A stretch of 64,000 nt of DNA from Amarolinea aalborgensis (GTDB lineage: Bacteria; Chloroflexota; Anaerolineae; SSC4; Amarolineaceae). Both the position numbers and the translations under genes were made by a program. This document shows, in pieces, positions 1 through 9,097 of the stretch (within the stretch, counting starts at the first letter, position 1; each line of letters starts with the position of its first letter). A model generated the notes under the pieces. The model did no database searches. It was not told the DNA's origin and saw nothing but the letters and a program-made list of their open reading frames with translations. The stretch is taken from positions 372,001-436,000 of the forward strand of contig NZ_UETR01000001.1 in NCBI RefSeq assembly GCF_900491745.1, written 5' to 3'.

Positions 1-2
1 GC

Positions 3-1742
3 CCTGAGCTGCCGGCGGCGACCTCTGTCCTCGCCAATCTGACCAACAACAATACCGCTACGATCAATCTCAACCAAAACGAGACCGTCAACGGCGCCTT
101 CACGCTGACCGCAGGCACGTTCAACGTCGGCACGCGCACCTTAACCCTGAAGGGAGCCGTCTCAGCGTCCGCTGGCGTGCTGGCCAGCGCCACGACCGGC
201 ACGGTGGCCTATACGCAGAGCGCGACGGGTCAGGCGGTGCTGGCCACGCAGTACGGCAATCTGACCTTCAACGCCTCCGGCAAGGTGCTGCCCGCCAGCG
301 GTGTCGTGCGCATCGCTGGCGTGTTCACGGCGCCTGCGGCTGCCGGCCACACGCTGACCGGCAGTACGGTGGAGTTCAACGGCGCCAGCGCCCAACTGCT
401 GCCCGCGGGCTTCCCGACCTACAACAATCTGATCTTGAACAACATCGCTGGCGCCACCGGCGTGGCCGGACTGACGGTGAACAGCCTGCTGCGTGTGCAG
501 GCCGGGACGTTTACCACGGCCTCGGACTTCAACAACGTACAGATTGACCCCGGCGCCACCCTCAACGCGGGCGGCGACATGACGGTCAGCGGTGACTGGA
601 CTAACCAGGGCACATTCACGCCGAACACCCGCACCGTCACCTTCGACGGCAGCGGTAGCCAGGCCATCGCCGGCGCGACGACCTTCTACAATCTGACCAT
701 CGCCAACACCGCAGCGACCCCCAGCGACAGCACCGACGTGGACTCGGACACCGCGTTGACCGTTCAGAACGCGCTGACCGTCAACGATGGTCAGTTCCAG
801 CCCCAGACCGGATCGAGCTTCAACCCGGTCACGATCGGCGTTGATGGCATCCTCAAGCCGGACAGCGGCGGCGCGCTCACGGTCAACGGTAACTTCACCA
901 ACAATGGCAGCTTCGTGCGCAACGCAGGCACGCTGACCTTTGCCGGCACAACCACAATCTCGGGCAGCAGTGCGACCACGCTGCATCATGCAACGATCAC
1001 CGGCAGCCTGACGGCGCCAGCGGGTATTCTCAGCATGACCGGCAACTTCACCAACAGCGGCGTCTTTGCGCATGGCAATGGCACGTTGCGCTTTATCAGC
1101 AACGCGCTGCAAAACCTGACGCTCAATGGTCCGACGGCCATCTTCAATTTGACTGTCACCAATGGTACGACATTGGTGGAAACCGTGGCGGCTGACAATG
1201 CCACCGTCGCGGGCACGCTCACCAACCAGGGCGTCATCCGCAAGAGCCGCGCTGTGGCTGGCGCCGGCGCGGTCTCCTTTGGTCTGACCGGCGCCAGCGC
1301 CAACGTGACGACGGCGGGCAGCCTTTCCCAGGTTCAGGTGGATCGCGTGGATCAGAACCAGCCCAGTGCGAACACGCTGACAGCCACGGGTCGTTACTGG
1401 ACCATCACGCCGACCGGCGCCGGCTACACGGTGGATCTCACCTTGCTGCGGCCAGCCGTCGTGACATCAAACGCCCTGGCTTGTCGCAACGGCGTCAGCG
1501 AATGGAACTGCACGTGCAGCAGCGCCACGGCCACCACCGTCACCCGTAATGGCGTGACCCAGTTCTCTGACTGGGCCGTGGGCATGGGGGCCAGCGTGAC
1601 CTCCATCCAGGGTGTGGCCTCGCGCTGGGGCGCCGCGACCGGCAACCCCAACTACGATCTGTTGTTCGACATGGATCGCAATGGCGTGATTGACATCCGC
1701 GACGTGATGCTGGTCGCCAGTCTGTGGAGCGTCGGCTGTTAG
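3..1742 (+). CDS. Exported repeat-rich surface protein with dockerin-like C-terminus (5' partial)
   Basis: The frame is open from the first bases of the window, so the true start lies upstream. The body is low-complexity beta-rich sequence (Gly/Thr/Asn/Val) with recurring short units of the type GTFTL, NLTFN and NNGSF, as in adhesin-like or autotransporter-like beta-helix proteins. The last ~45 residues resemble half of a type I dockerin: an EF-hand loop DMDRNGVIDIRD followed by VMLVASLW. By family knowledge such loops bind calcium and can dock to cohesins, or simply cap large secreted proteins. No catalytic domain is visible. It lies upstream of other exported proteins. Confidence is high that it is a gene and moderate for a cell-surface role. 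Confidence 0.8.
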   Translation, partial: PELPAATSVLANLTNNNTATINLNQNETVNGAFTLTAGTFNVGTRTLTLKGAVSASAGVLASATTGTVAYTQSATGQAVLATQYGNLTFNASGKVLPASGVVRIAGVFTAPAAAGHTLTGSTVEFNGASAQLLPAGFPTYNNLILNNIAGATGVAGLTVNSLLRVQAGTFTTASDFNNVQIDPGATLNAGGDMTVSGDWTNQGTFTPNTRTVTFDGSGSQAIAGATTFYNLTIANTAATPSDSTDVDSDTALTVQNALTVNDGQFQPQTGSSFNPVTIGVDGILKPDSGGALTVNGNFTNNGSFVRNAGTLTFAGTTTISGSSATTLHHATITGSLTAPAGILSMTGNFTNSGVFAHGNGTLRFISNALQNLTLNGPTAIFNLTVTNGTTLVETVAADNATVAGTLTNQGVIRKSRAVAGAGAVSFGLTGASANVTTAGSLSQVQVDRVDQNQPSANTLTATGRYWTITPTGAGYTVDLTLLRPAVVTSNALACRNGVSEWNCTCSSATATTVTRNGVTQFSDWAVGMGASVTSIQGVASRWGAATGNPNYDLLFDMDRNGVIDIRDVMLVASLWSVGC

Positions 1743-1750
1743 GTTCCCGG

Positions 1751-1831
1751 CATGGCCTGTCGGCAGGCCATGAATTCATCCGTGTGGTGCGACTGCGTGA
1801 ATCGTGTGTGGGGATCACAGTCGCACCACAC
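1751..1831 (+). terminator. Two consecutive hairpins after the surface protein gene
   Basis: Arms 1751-1759 and 1764-1772 (CATGGCCTG/CAGGCCATG, 4-nt loop) pair perfectly. A second, 14-bp stem pairs 1782-1795 with 1818-1831 and is followed by ATCTTTT. The position just after the stop suggests termination. The linker contains ATGAATTCATCCG, similar to the core of the dispersed repeats elsewhere in the window, so it could also be a REP-like element. Confidence 0.45.
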
Positions 1832-1868
1832 ATCTTTTGGGCGATCTGACAACGTGTGAGAATGAACG

Positions 1869-4280
1869 ATGAAGAAACACCAACGTAGAGGCCGCATGAT
1901 GGTCATTTTGGCGCTGTTGCTGGCTAGCCGGCTGCCCGGGCTGGTCAACGCCGCACGCGCAGCAGCCGGCAGCCCGCAGGAGAGCAGTGCCCCGGCTATG
2001 AACCAACGGCTCGGCCCGACCGCCGGCGCCTGGGATGCCGGTTTTCAGTTTCCCGGCGTGGACGGGGATGTTTCGGCCCTGGTTCAGGGCGCGAATGGTA
2101 ACATCTACATCGGCGGTCATTTCACGCACGTGGGCAGCCAGCCCATCAGCAATGTGGCCAAATGGAACAGCGCCACAGCGACCTGGTCGGCCGTCGGCAG
2201 CATCGGCGGTGTGCGCGACCTGGCGCTAGCTGCGAACGGCCATCTCTACGCCGTGGGGGACATGGCGGGCTTCGCGGCCATGTGGAATGGCACCTCCTGG
2301 GCAACCCTGGGCACGGGACTGTGGGGTACGGCCTATTCCGTGGTCATAGACCCAGCGAACGACGATGTCTACGTGGGCGGCTGCTTTCTGACTGATGGAA
2401 CCGGCGCCGTTACCCTGAACAACCTCGCCCGGTGGGATGGTTCGATCTTGTCGGCCGTCGGCGGCAGCGCCAATGGCTGCGTCTATGCCCTGGCGATGGA
2501 CCCGGTCACCAGCACGCTCTACGTCGGCGGCGACTTTACCGCGCCGGGGAATCATGTGGCCAAGTGGAGCGGTTTCAGTTGGGGACCGGTGGGCGCCGGC
2601 TTTAATAATTCGGTGCGCAGCCTGCTGTGGCAGGGCAACACGCTCTACGCCGGTGGCGCCTTCACAGCCAATGGCTGGAACACGGTCACGCTCAACTATG
2701 TGGCCCGCTGGAACGGCACCGCCTGGGGGGCGGTGGGCGTCGGGTTCAACTCCTGGGTCTACAGCCTGGCCGCTGATGCCGGCGGCAACGTTTACGCGGG
2801 CGGCATCTTCACCCAGGACAGCGCCAACAACGTCACCTTCAACCGTGTGGCCCGTTGGGATGGCGCCGCGTGGTCAGCCCTGGGCAGCGGCGCGAGCGGA
2901 GGAATTCGTGACCTGCTCGTGCAGAATGGCGATCTCTACGTGGGCGGCTACTCTGGGCGCGGCATTTTCCAGCGTTGGCGCAATGGCAGTTGGAGCGACC
3001 TGACGCCTTCCGAGGGCAACGGCATGGACGCCGCGGTTCAAGCCATGCTGCTGGACGGAAGCGGCAACCTGTTCGTCGGTGGACGCTTTTTCAACGCCGG
3101 GCTGCAGACCGTGCGCTATATCGCCAAATGGAACGGCTCAGCCTGGGCGCCCCTGGGCAGCGGGCTGAGCGATGCGGTTTACGCGCTGGCGCGAGACGGC
3201 GGGGGCAACCTCTACGCCGGCTTTGGGTCTGCCTCACAAGGCTATGTCGCCAAATGGAACGGCTCAGCGTGGTCGTTCCTGGGCAGCGGCTTGAGCGGGC
3301 AGATCAACGCGCTGGCCGTGGATGGCAGCAACAACGTGTATGTGGCCGGCACGTTTGGCGCCCCCGGCAGCAGCGGCCCGCTGGAGGTTGCCAGGTGGAA
3401 CGGCTCCGCTTGGGTGCAGGTGGGTACCGGTCTGTTTGGCCCAAGCGGCGTCAGGGCGCTGGCCGTGGACAGCAACGGCCAGCTCTACGCCGGCGGCGAC
3501 TTTTTTGCCGATGGCGCCTTCACCATGCCCTTGTCCAACATCGCCCGCTGGAACGGCGTTGCCTGGTCATCCGTGGGCGCGGGACTCGACGCGCCCGTCA
3601 ACGCCCTGCAGCTCGGCAGCAACGGTGTGCTTTACGCCGGCGGTCAGTTTACCGCCGAGGCCGGCGGCGCGACGGCTCTCGATCATGTGGCGGCCTGGAG
3701 CGGCTCGACCTGGGCGCCCCTGGGCAGCGGCACGAACGATGCTGTGACGGTGCTGGCTCTGGACGGCGATGGCCGCCTGGTGGCCGGGGGGCGGTTCACC
3801 ACGGCCGGCGGGGCCAGCGCCAATCGCATTGCGCGTTGGAATGGCTCGAGCTGGACGTCCCTGGGCAGCGGCTTGGATAACAGTGTGCTCGCCCTGGCCG
3901 CGGACGGGAACACCGCCATCTTTGCGGGCGGCTCGTTCACGGCAGCCGGGGACGTGGCGGCCTCGCACATCGCCTACTGGGCCAACGTGGCGCCGACCGC
4001 GACGGCCACTGCGACGCCGACGCGCACGCCGACCGTCACCGCCACGCGCACCCCGACCCCCAGCGCCACGCCGACGCCCTCGCCAACCCCCAGCGCCACC
4101 CCCAGCCCTACGGTCACGTCCACCCCGAGCGCCACCGCGACACCCTCGCTGACCCCTAGCGCCACGGCCACGCTCACGCCGAGCGCGACCCCGAGCGCCA
4201 CGGCCACTCTTACGCTCACCCCGACCGCAACTCCGACCGCAACGCCGTGGTTCGTGTTTGTGCCTATCATTCGGCGTTGA
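1869..4280 (+). CDS. Secreted Rax2-like beta-propeller protein with Pro/Thr-rich tail
   Basis: 803 residues. The N-terminus is basic then hydrophobic, like a signal peptide (MVILALLLASRLPGL). The body has about a dozen repeats of ~45-55 residues with the pattern LYVGGxF...N.VAKWNGSAW..LGSGL, matching the Rax2/Kelch-like propeller repeats seen in many bacterial secreted proteins. A stretch of about 70 residues of TPTAT/PSATP repeats follows, then the end WFVFVPIIRR. Tails with a short hydrophobic motif and terminal arginines are, in my memory, common on exported Chloroflexota proteins and may be a sorting or anchoring signal; that is inference. No catalytic residues are recognised. The SD before the ATG is weak. 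Confidence 0.8.
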   Translation: MKKHQRRGRMMVILALLLASRLPGLVNAARAAAGSPQESSAPAMNQRLGPTAGAWDAGFQFPGVDGDVSALVQGANGNIYIGGHFTHVGSQPISNVAKWNSATATWSAVGSIGGVRDLALAANGHLYAVGDMAGFAAMWNGTSWATLGTGLWGTAYSVVIDPANDDVYVGGCFLTDGTGAVTLNNLARWDGSILSAVGGSANGCVYALAMDPVTSTLYVGGDFTAPGNHVAKWSGFSWGPVGAGFNNSVRSLLWQGNTLYAGGAFTANGWNTVTLNYVARWNGTAWGAVGVGFNSWVYSLAADAGGNVYAGGIFTQDSANNVTFNRVARWDGAAWSALGSGASGGIRDLLVQNGDLYVGGYSGRGIFQRWRNGSWSDLTPSEGNGMDAAVQAMLLDGSGNLFVGGRFFNAGLQTVRYIAKWNGSAWAPLGSGLSDAVYALARDGGGNLYAGFGSASQGYVAKWNGSAWSFLGSGLSGQINALAVDGSNNVYVAGTFGAPGSSGPLEVARWNGSAWVQVGTGLFGPSGVRALAVDSNGQLYAGGDFFADGAFTMPLSNIARWNGVAWSSVGAGLDAPVNALQLGSNGVLYAGGQFTAEAGGATALDHVAAWSGSTWAPLGSGTNDAVTVLALDGDGRLVAGGRFTTAGGASANRIARWNGSSWTSLGSGLDNSVLALAADGNTAIFAGGSFTAAGDVAASHIAYWANVAPTATATATPTRTPTVTATRTPTPSATPTPSPTPSATPSPTVTSTPSATATPSLTPSATATLTPSATPSATATLTLTPTATPTATPWFVFVPIIRR

Positions 4281-4429
4281 GGGAAAAACGGATAACAGCG
4301 TCTTTGCGTTGAAAGTCGTGGGCTACGTCCCGAAATTGAAGTGCACCCCTCCAGCCTTTTGATATCTGTTGGCAGCAGCCAGAACCAACACGGTCGCAGA
4401 GGCATAGCCATGGATGGTCGCTGTGGCGA

Positions 4430-4600
4430 TCATGCCGGCGGCAACTCGTCGCCTTCGATGAGAGTCCCTGTACCTGCCTTTTCCAGCATGGCAAGAAAAT
4501 CCGCGCGATTGGCGCGGGCCGCCCGCTCTTGAAAGTAGCGTTCGGTGCGCAGCGCGGCCAATTTCTCGGCCACGGCGACGTTGATGAACTGATTGAGCAT
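4430..4600 (-). pseudogene. HicB/CopG-like antitoxin C-terminal remnant
   Basis: A 56-codon frame from ATG at 4600 reads MLNQFINVAVAEKLAALRTE and continues to ELPPA. This matches the C-terminal half of small ribbon-helix-helix/HicB-type antitoxins (LNQFI..AVAEKL). The expected N-terminal strand and first helix are absent upstream; the in-frame codons there do not look like the family. No toxin partner is recognised: a 36-codon frame overlapping by ATGA (4323-4433) has no family I know. A decayed TA antitoxin is the best reading. The remaining sequence between 4281 and 4864 shows no other gene. Confidence 0.45.
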
Positions 4601-4864
4601 GGAGCTGTCAATGTGGGGAAGGCTGACAGGTTTTGAGGTGGATGTGCATCTATGCAGGCAGATGGATCAAGGCCTGTTCTGCTGTACACCACTGCCATGG
4701 CCTTGATCCATGAACAACGCTCCGGTCGAAGTTGAACTTTGCGCGCTGGCCCTCGCGGCGACGCGCCGACCGCAACCGGCCGGCGCGTAGAATCGGCGGA
4801 TGCGATCCAAACTGGCTCGGTGGCAGACCGGCCAGAGCGAAGCAACTATTTCAGGAGGAAACAA

Positions 4865-5149
4865 ATGAACGAAGAACACGCGCAACGCCACGCCCTGATG
4901 GTGAGCCAGGAAGCCGGCGAGGGCGCGCCCGGCTCGGCCATCATCTGGTATCTCGACTGGTTGGACGACCAGGGCGTCCCGCAATCTGAGCATCTGGATG
5001 ATCAGTACCAGGGTTTCAAGAAGCTCGGCGCAGACGGCTGGCGGCTGGTGCAGGTGATCGAGAGGCCCGCGGGCGAAGGGGGCCACGACGGGCCGGTTGG
5101 GCCGTCCACGCACCACTACTTCACCCGACCGGCGCGCGGACGCGGGTGA
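4865..5149 (+). CDS. Small DUF4177-like protein
   Basis: 94 residues, from an ATG with SD AGGAGG about 7 nt upstream. The centre reads YQGFKKLGADGWRLVQVIER, the pattern of DUF4177-type small proteins (LN.LGA.GWELV.V), which have no assigned biochemical role. The protein is acidic and soluble, without a signal peptide. The ~35 C-terminal residues are Gly/His-rich and unlike the family. It precedes a secreted protein gene by 80 nt and may be cotranscribed with it. Function unknown. Confidence 0.65.
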   Translation: MNEEHAQRHALMVSQEAGEGAPGSAIIWYLDWLDDQGVPQSEHLDDQYQGFKKLGADGWRLVQVIERPAGEGGHDGPVGPSTHHYFTRPARGRG

Positions 5150-5183
5150 CCAGCAGCATCTCCCTGCAAAAGGAGATCTCTGC

Positions 5184-5291
5184 ATGAACGAGAACAAAAT
5201 TCACATTTACGTTTCAGGAGGTTCGCTATCATGTTCAAAACGATTCTCAAGCGCACTCGCATTTCTGCGCGACCGGCAACCCTACTGGTGA
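5184..5291 (+). CDS. Possible 35-residue leader ORF overlapping the next gene
   Basis: ATG at 5184 is preceded by AAGGAG at good spacing (7 nt). The frame MNENKIHIYVSGG... runs 35 codons and overlaps the start of the exported protein gene at 5231 in a different frame. The SD quality is the only support; composition and length are uninformative. It could be a translational-coupling leader or a chance frame. Confidence 0.25.
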   Translation: MNENKIHIYVSGGSLSCSKRFSSALAFLRDRQPYW

Positions 5292-6376
5292 CTGTGCTGG
5301 TCCTGGCGCTGGTGGGCGGCACCGCCCTGGCCGCGCCAAGCGCGCTGTCACGCCTGTTCGAGCCGGCCGCCTCGCCGCCTACGCTGGTCAGCTACCAGGG
5401 CTATGTCAAGGTTAGCAGCGTCGCCTACTCCGGTACAGGTTACTTCAAGTTTGCCGTCATGGATGCAGCCAGCGGCAACGGTGCGACCAACTATTGGGCC
5501 AACGACGGCGCGGCCAGCGGCGAGCCGTCGGCCTCCGTCGCCCTGACCGTGGACAGCGGTCTGTTCAACGTCATGCTGGGCGACACCAGCCTGGCCGGCA
5601 TGACGCAGCCGCTCACGCAAGGCGCATTCAACCAAACTATCACCTACCTGCGGGTCTGGTTCAGCCAGTCGGCCGGCGGGCCGTTCCAGGCGCTCGATCC
5701 CAACCAGCGCATCGGCAGTGTAGCCTATGCGCTGCGGGCCGAGCGCGCGCTGACCTCTGACATTGCGCTCGGGGTGGGGGACAACACGAACGCCTGTACA
5801 TCGGCCCTGTCTGGCAATCTTCGCTGGACCGGCTCGGTCTACCAATTGTGCGATGGTATTTCTTGGCGCACAGTACAGTTGAGCGAAGGCAAGGTGGTTC
5901 TCTACCAGGCCAACAACGCGATTGCCATCGTCGGTGGGGCGATCGGTGGAAGGACAGGCGCTGATACGTTGTGCCAAAGCGCGAGCAACAAGCCTGCAGG
6001 CTACAGCAGCTACCGGGCTTTCATCAGCGTCAGCGCCACGGATGAAATCAGGGACATGCCGGCCAACTATGGCGTACCGACTTCCTATGCCGTCAGGTCA
6101 ACCAATAATACGTTGATCGCCAGCAATTGGTCTGATCTCCTCGATGGTTCAATCAATACCTACCTGGCAGCGGCTGGCGTCTACGTCAATGGCCCCTACG
6201 ATTGGTGGTCAGGATCCTTACAGGACGGTTCGTTGGACGGGGTCAACTGTGCTTCGTGGACCAACCTGAACGCTCCTGGCAGATCCGGCAGGTTCGAATA
6301 CAGCAATTCCAATTGGATCTATGCCGCTGTTTATGGATGCAACAGCGGCGCTAATCTTCTTTGCATCGCCTACTGA
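5231..6376 (+). CDS. Exported protein with DUF1554-like C-terminal domain
   Basis: 381 residues; SD AGGAGG 8 nt before the ATG. A signal peptide is clear (ATLLVTVLVLALVGGTALAA). Residues ~50-175 form a module SYQGYVKV...GLFNVMLGD...PNQRIGSVAYALRAERA, familiar from secreted proteins of Chloroflexota and Deltaproteobacteria. A linker with NLRWTGSVYQLCDGISW follows. The C-terminal ~150 residues (GRTGADTLCQSAS..YRAFIS...GANLLCIAY) resemble the DUF1554/collectin-like fold with paired cysteines. Likely a cell-surface or secreted binding protein. The last codons overlap no other gene; the next gene starts 23 nt on. Confidence 0.75.
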   Translation: MFKTILKRTRISARPATLLVTVLVLALVGGTALAAPSALSRLFEPAASPPTLVSYQGYVKVSSVAYSGTGYFKFAVMDAASGNGATNYWANDGAASGEPSASVALTVDSGLFNVMLGDTSLAGMTQPLTQGAFNQTITYLRVWFSQSAGGPFQALDPNQRIGSVAYALRAERALTSDIALGVGDNTNACTSALSGNLRWTGSVYQLCDGISWRTVQLSEGKVVLYQANNAIAIVGGAIGGRTGADTLCQSASNKPAGYSSYRAFISVSATDEIRDMPANYGVPTSYAVRSTNNTLIASNWSDLLDGSINTYLAAAGVYVNGPYDWWSGSLQDGSLDGVNCASWTNLNAPGRSGRFEYSNSNWIYAAVYGCNSGANLLCIAY

Positions 6377-6399
6377 CTGAGAAGGCTGGGAGCTTCCCT

Positions 6400-7104
6400 A
6401 TGAGACACATAGTCCCTTCAAGGCTTGGGAAATTCGTTCTGGTGATTGCTGTATGGCTAACTGCCGTGGGGATGGTTAGCGCTCAAAACGGCGGCGGCGT
6501 TGACCTGAGCTGGCACGTGCTCTCCAGCGGCGGCGCCAGCGCCAGCAGCGGCGGCGCCATTACGTTGGGCGGCAGCCTGGGCCAATTCGGCGCCGGGACC
6601 GCGTCCGGCGCCACAGCGGCGCTGGCCGGCGGTTTCTGGAACGCTGACAGCGGCGGCGTGTTGGCCGCGGCTTTGGCCGACTTCAGCGCCGCGCAGCAAG
6701 GCGACTTCATCCTGCTCACCTGGGAAACCAACAGCGAGCTAGGCAACCTCGGCTTCAACCTCTACCGCGGGACGTCGCCCGACGGCTGGGACCGGCAGCT
6801 CAATGAGTTGCTGATCCCCTCGCAGTCGCCGGGCAGCTCCGGGGGTTTCATCTACACCTGGGAGGACCGCGCCGATCTCGCGCCCGGCGCGACCTACTAC
6901 TACTGGGTCGAGGATGTGGACATCTCCGGCGCGACGACGATGCACGGGCCGGTGAGCGCCACGTACCAGGTTCCCACGGCGGTCACGCTTGCAGGGCTGC
7001 GTACCAACCGCGGTGCAGTGTCCCTCCCCTGGGTCGCGGCGATGGCGGCCGCGGCTTGCGCAGCCGGGCTGCTGGTCGTGCGCAAACGGGTGAACGCGCC
7101 ATAA
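6400..7104 (+). CDS. Surface protein anchored by a C-terminal membrane segment
   Basis: 234 residues from ATG 6400. The signal peptide is LGKFVLVIAVWLTAVGMVSA. A Ser/Gly-rich region (LSSGGASASSGGAITLGGSL) follows, then a fibronectin-III-like part with WETNSELGNLGFNLYRG and YYYWVEDVDISG, typical of bacterial Fn3-like modules that precede anchors. The end has SLPWVAAMAAAACAAGLLVV then RKR, a single membrane span with positive stop-transfer residues that looks like a cell-wall or membrane anchor; SLPWV is not a canonical LPxTG. Role presumably structural or adhesive. Confidence 0.7.
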   Translation: MRHIVPSRLGKFVLVIAVWLTAVGMVSAQNGGGVDLSWHVLSSGGASASSGGAITLGGSLGQFGAGTASGATAALAGGFWNADSGGVLAAALADFSAAQQGDFILLTWETNSELGNLGFNLYRGTSPDGWDRQLNELLIPSQSPGSSGGFIYTWEDRADLAPGATYYYWVEDVDISGATTMHGPVSATYQVPTAVTLAGLRTNRGAVSLPWVAAMAAAACAAGLLVVRKRVNAP

Positions 7105-7123
7105 GCGGATCGCGATTCCAGCC

Positions 7124-7152
7124 GCGCGCGTGGAGGCATTCTGCGGCGCGCG
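7124..7152 (+). terminator. Possible terminator after 7104 gene
   Basis: GC-only arms at 7125-7130 and 7147-7152 (CGCGCG) are separated by 16 nt and followed by TTTTC. The stem is short, so support is modest. Confidence 0.3.
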
Positions 7153-7177
7153 TTTTCAAGCCAGCCCGCAGACAAAT

Positions 7178-7229
7178 CACAAAGCCACCCAGGCTGTCAA
7201 GAGCTTCTTGGCGCCGTGGTGGCTTTGTG
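7178..7229. repeat. 12-bp inverted repeat of the CACAAAG/CTTTGTG type
   Basis: CACAAAGCCACC (7178-7189) and GGTGGCTTTGTG (7218-7229) are perfect reverse complements around a 28-nt loop. A related inverted repeat lies at 62515-62574. The rest of 7105-7344 holds no gene; it also has a phrase similar to dispersed intergenic repeats (ATCCGTGTTCATCCGCGG at 7319-7336). It may terminate transcripts from both sides, since the flanking genes converge. Confidence 0.5.
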
Positions 7230-7344
7230 TGAGCCAGTCATACCCCACGAGCCAGCATCTTTACGTTAGTCGCACAGGTGCTCCGCGCACACCGGACAAA
7301 AAACAGGCCATCCGTGCCAATCCGTGTTCATCCGCGGCTTCATT

Positions 7345-9084
7345 TCAGGTCAGCGCGCCGATGAAAACCTCGAACGGCGCCAGCCTCAGTTGGCGCAGAT
7401 TCTGTGGCCCGGCCGCGCGCTCATGGCTGGAAAACAGGCATTGCACCTGACCGGCCGCCAGCTCGAAAGTCAACTCTTGAGGCTTGTTCACCATGTTGAG
7501 CGCCACCAGGCAGCTTGCCTCCGGCGCGGCGAGCTGGCGCAAGAAGGCCAGGTAATCGCCGGCGTGCTCGTGCAGAGGCACATAGGCGCCGGCGAGCAGA
7601 GCCGGCGTCTGCCGGCGCACGCGCAGCAGCCCGCGGTAGAAGTTCAGCAGCGAAGCGGGATCAGTGTCCTGATCGGCCACGTTGACCCCGTGCGCGGCGT
7701 TGGGATTGACCGGCAGCCAGGGCTGCACGCCCGGCGGACAGAATCCGGCGTGCGGCGCCGGCGTCCACTGCATCGGCGTGCGGCACTTGTCGCGGCCATG
7801 ACGGGCCGCATGCGCCACAGCCATCTCGGCCGGCAGGCCAAGTTCCGCGTGCGCCAGCTGATACAGCTGCAGGCCGAGCAGGTCGCGGAACTGGCCGACA
7901 TCGTCGAGCAGCAGGTCGGTCATGCCAATCTCCTCGCCGTTGTAGAGAAACGGCGTGCCGGTCAGGGTCAACACCAGGGCGGCTGACAGCCGCGCCCGCG
8001 CAGCATCGTGCTCCCCATCGCCGAAGCGGCTGTAGACGCGGGACGAATCATGATTGCCCAGGGTGTTGCACGGCCAGCCGCCAGGCGGAAGCGCGGCCAG
8101 GCGGGCAGCCTGATTGGCGCGCACCCAGGCCGGCGTCAGGCGCTCCGTCTGCATGAGCGGAAAGTTGAAAACCAGGTGCAGCTCATTGCGGCCGTTGCCC
8201 ATGTAGGCGATGTCGTCTGTCTCGCCCACGAGCATCGTGTCGGGATAGGCGTCAACCGCCGTACGCAGCTCCTGCATCAGCGCGTGCAGACCCGGACGGT
8301 CCACCTGATGTTGATACATGAGCTGCCATTGATCGGCCACCTGCTGGCGCTCGGCGTCGGATGAGGCCGCCGCCATCAGGGCGAACAGGTCGCGCTGGCT
8401 CATCGGCGCGGCATGATCGGTCAGCGCCGGATCCTCGAAGATCGTGCCGATGGCATCCAGGCGGAATCCGTCCACGCCCAGGTCAAGCCAGAAGCGCACC
8501 GCGGCGAACATCGCCTGCTTGACGGCTGGATGGCGCCAGTTGAGGTCGGGCTGCTGTTTGAGGAAGTAATGGTAGTAGTAGAGGCCCAGCTCCGGTACAA
8601 ACTCCCAGGCCGAACCGCCAAAGGCCGAGTTCCAGTTGTTGGGCGGGCCGCCGCTGCGGCCAGGATGCCAGACGTACCAATCGTGATGCGGCTGCAGGCG
8701 GCCGCGACGGGCATCCTGGAACCACGGGTGCTGATCGGAGGTATGATTGAGCACCATGTCGAGCACGACCCGGATGTCGCGGCGATGCGCGGCGTCGAGG
8801 AAACGCTTGAAATCGTCGAGTGTGCCGTACTCAGGCGCCACGCCGGTGTAGTCCGCCACGTCATAGCCGCAGTCGAGCAGCGGCGAGGGGTAATGCGGGG
8901 ACAGCCAGATCGCGCCGATGCCCAGGTCTTGCAGGTAGTCGAGCCGGTTGATGATGCCGGTCAGGTCGCCGATGCCATCGCCGTCGCTGTCAGCAAAGCT
9001 GCGAGGATAGATCTGGTAGAAGACGGCCGTTTGCCACCAGGGCTGTGCAGCCGTTGGCGAATGCGGAGTGTGGTTTGTCATCAT
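7345..9084 (-). CDS. GH13 alpha-glucosidase / alpha-amylase family enzyme
   Basis: 579 residues, the usual size of oligo-1,6-glucosidase-like GH13 enzymes. N-terminal WWQTAVFYQIYPRSFADSDG and GDLTGI open the (beta/alpha)8 barrel. Catalytic residues visible: nucleophile Asp ~210 in DGFRLDAI, acid/base Glu ~288 in LVGETDD, and Asp ~346 in GNHDSS. Substrates are likely alpha-1,4 or alpha-1,6 gluco-oligosaccharides; the specificity (glucosidase, sucrose hydrolase or trehalose-type) cannot be fixed by eye. No signal peptide, so cytoplasmic. It follows the phosphatase gene by 13 nt and probably shares a transcript with the sugar symporter upstream. SD GAGAGG precedes the ATG. Confidence 0.9.
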   Translation of the reverse strand: MMTNHTPHSPTAAQPWWQTAVFYQIYPRSFADSDGDGIGDLTGIINRLDYLQDLGIGAIWLSPHYPSPLLDCGYDVADYTGVAPEYGTLDDFKRFLDAAHRRDIRVVLDMVLNHTSDQHPWFQDARRGRLQPHHDWYVWHPGRSGGPPNNWNSAFGGSAWEFVPELGLYYYHYFLKQQPDLNWRHPAVKQAMFAAVRFWLDLGVDGFRLDAIGTIFEDPALTDHAAPMSQRDLFALMAAASSDAERQQVADQWQLMYQHQVDRPGLHALMQELRTAVDAYPDTMLVGETDDIAYMGNGRNELHLVFNFPLMQTERLTPAWVRANQAARLAALPPGGWPCNTLGNHDSSRVYSRFGDGEHDAARARLSAALVLTLTGTPFLYNGEEIGMTDLLLDDVGQFRDLLGLQLYQLAHAELGLPAEMAVAHAARHGRDKCRTPMQWTPAPHAGFCPPGVQPWLPVNPNAAHGVNVADQDTDPASLLNFYRGLLRVRRQTPALLAGAYVPLHEHAGDYLAFLRQLAAPEASCLVALNMVNKPQELTFELAAGQVQCLFSSHERAAGPQNLRQLRLAPFEVFIGALT

Positions 9085-9097
9085 GGTTGTACCTCTC

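Noticed and set aside
162..1112. A 316-codon minus-strand frame in the first gene
   Set aside because: Antisense to the repeat-rich surface protein; its repetitive Val/Ala/Arg content mirrors the coding repeats.
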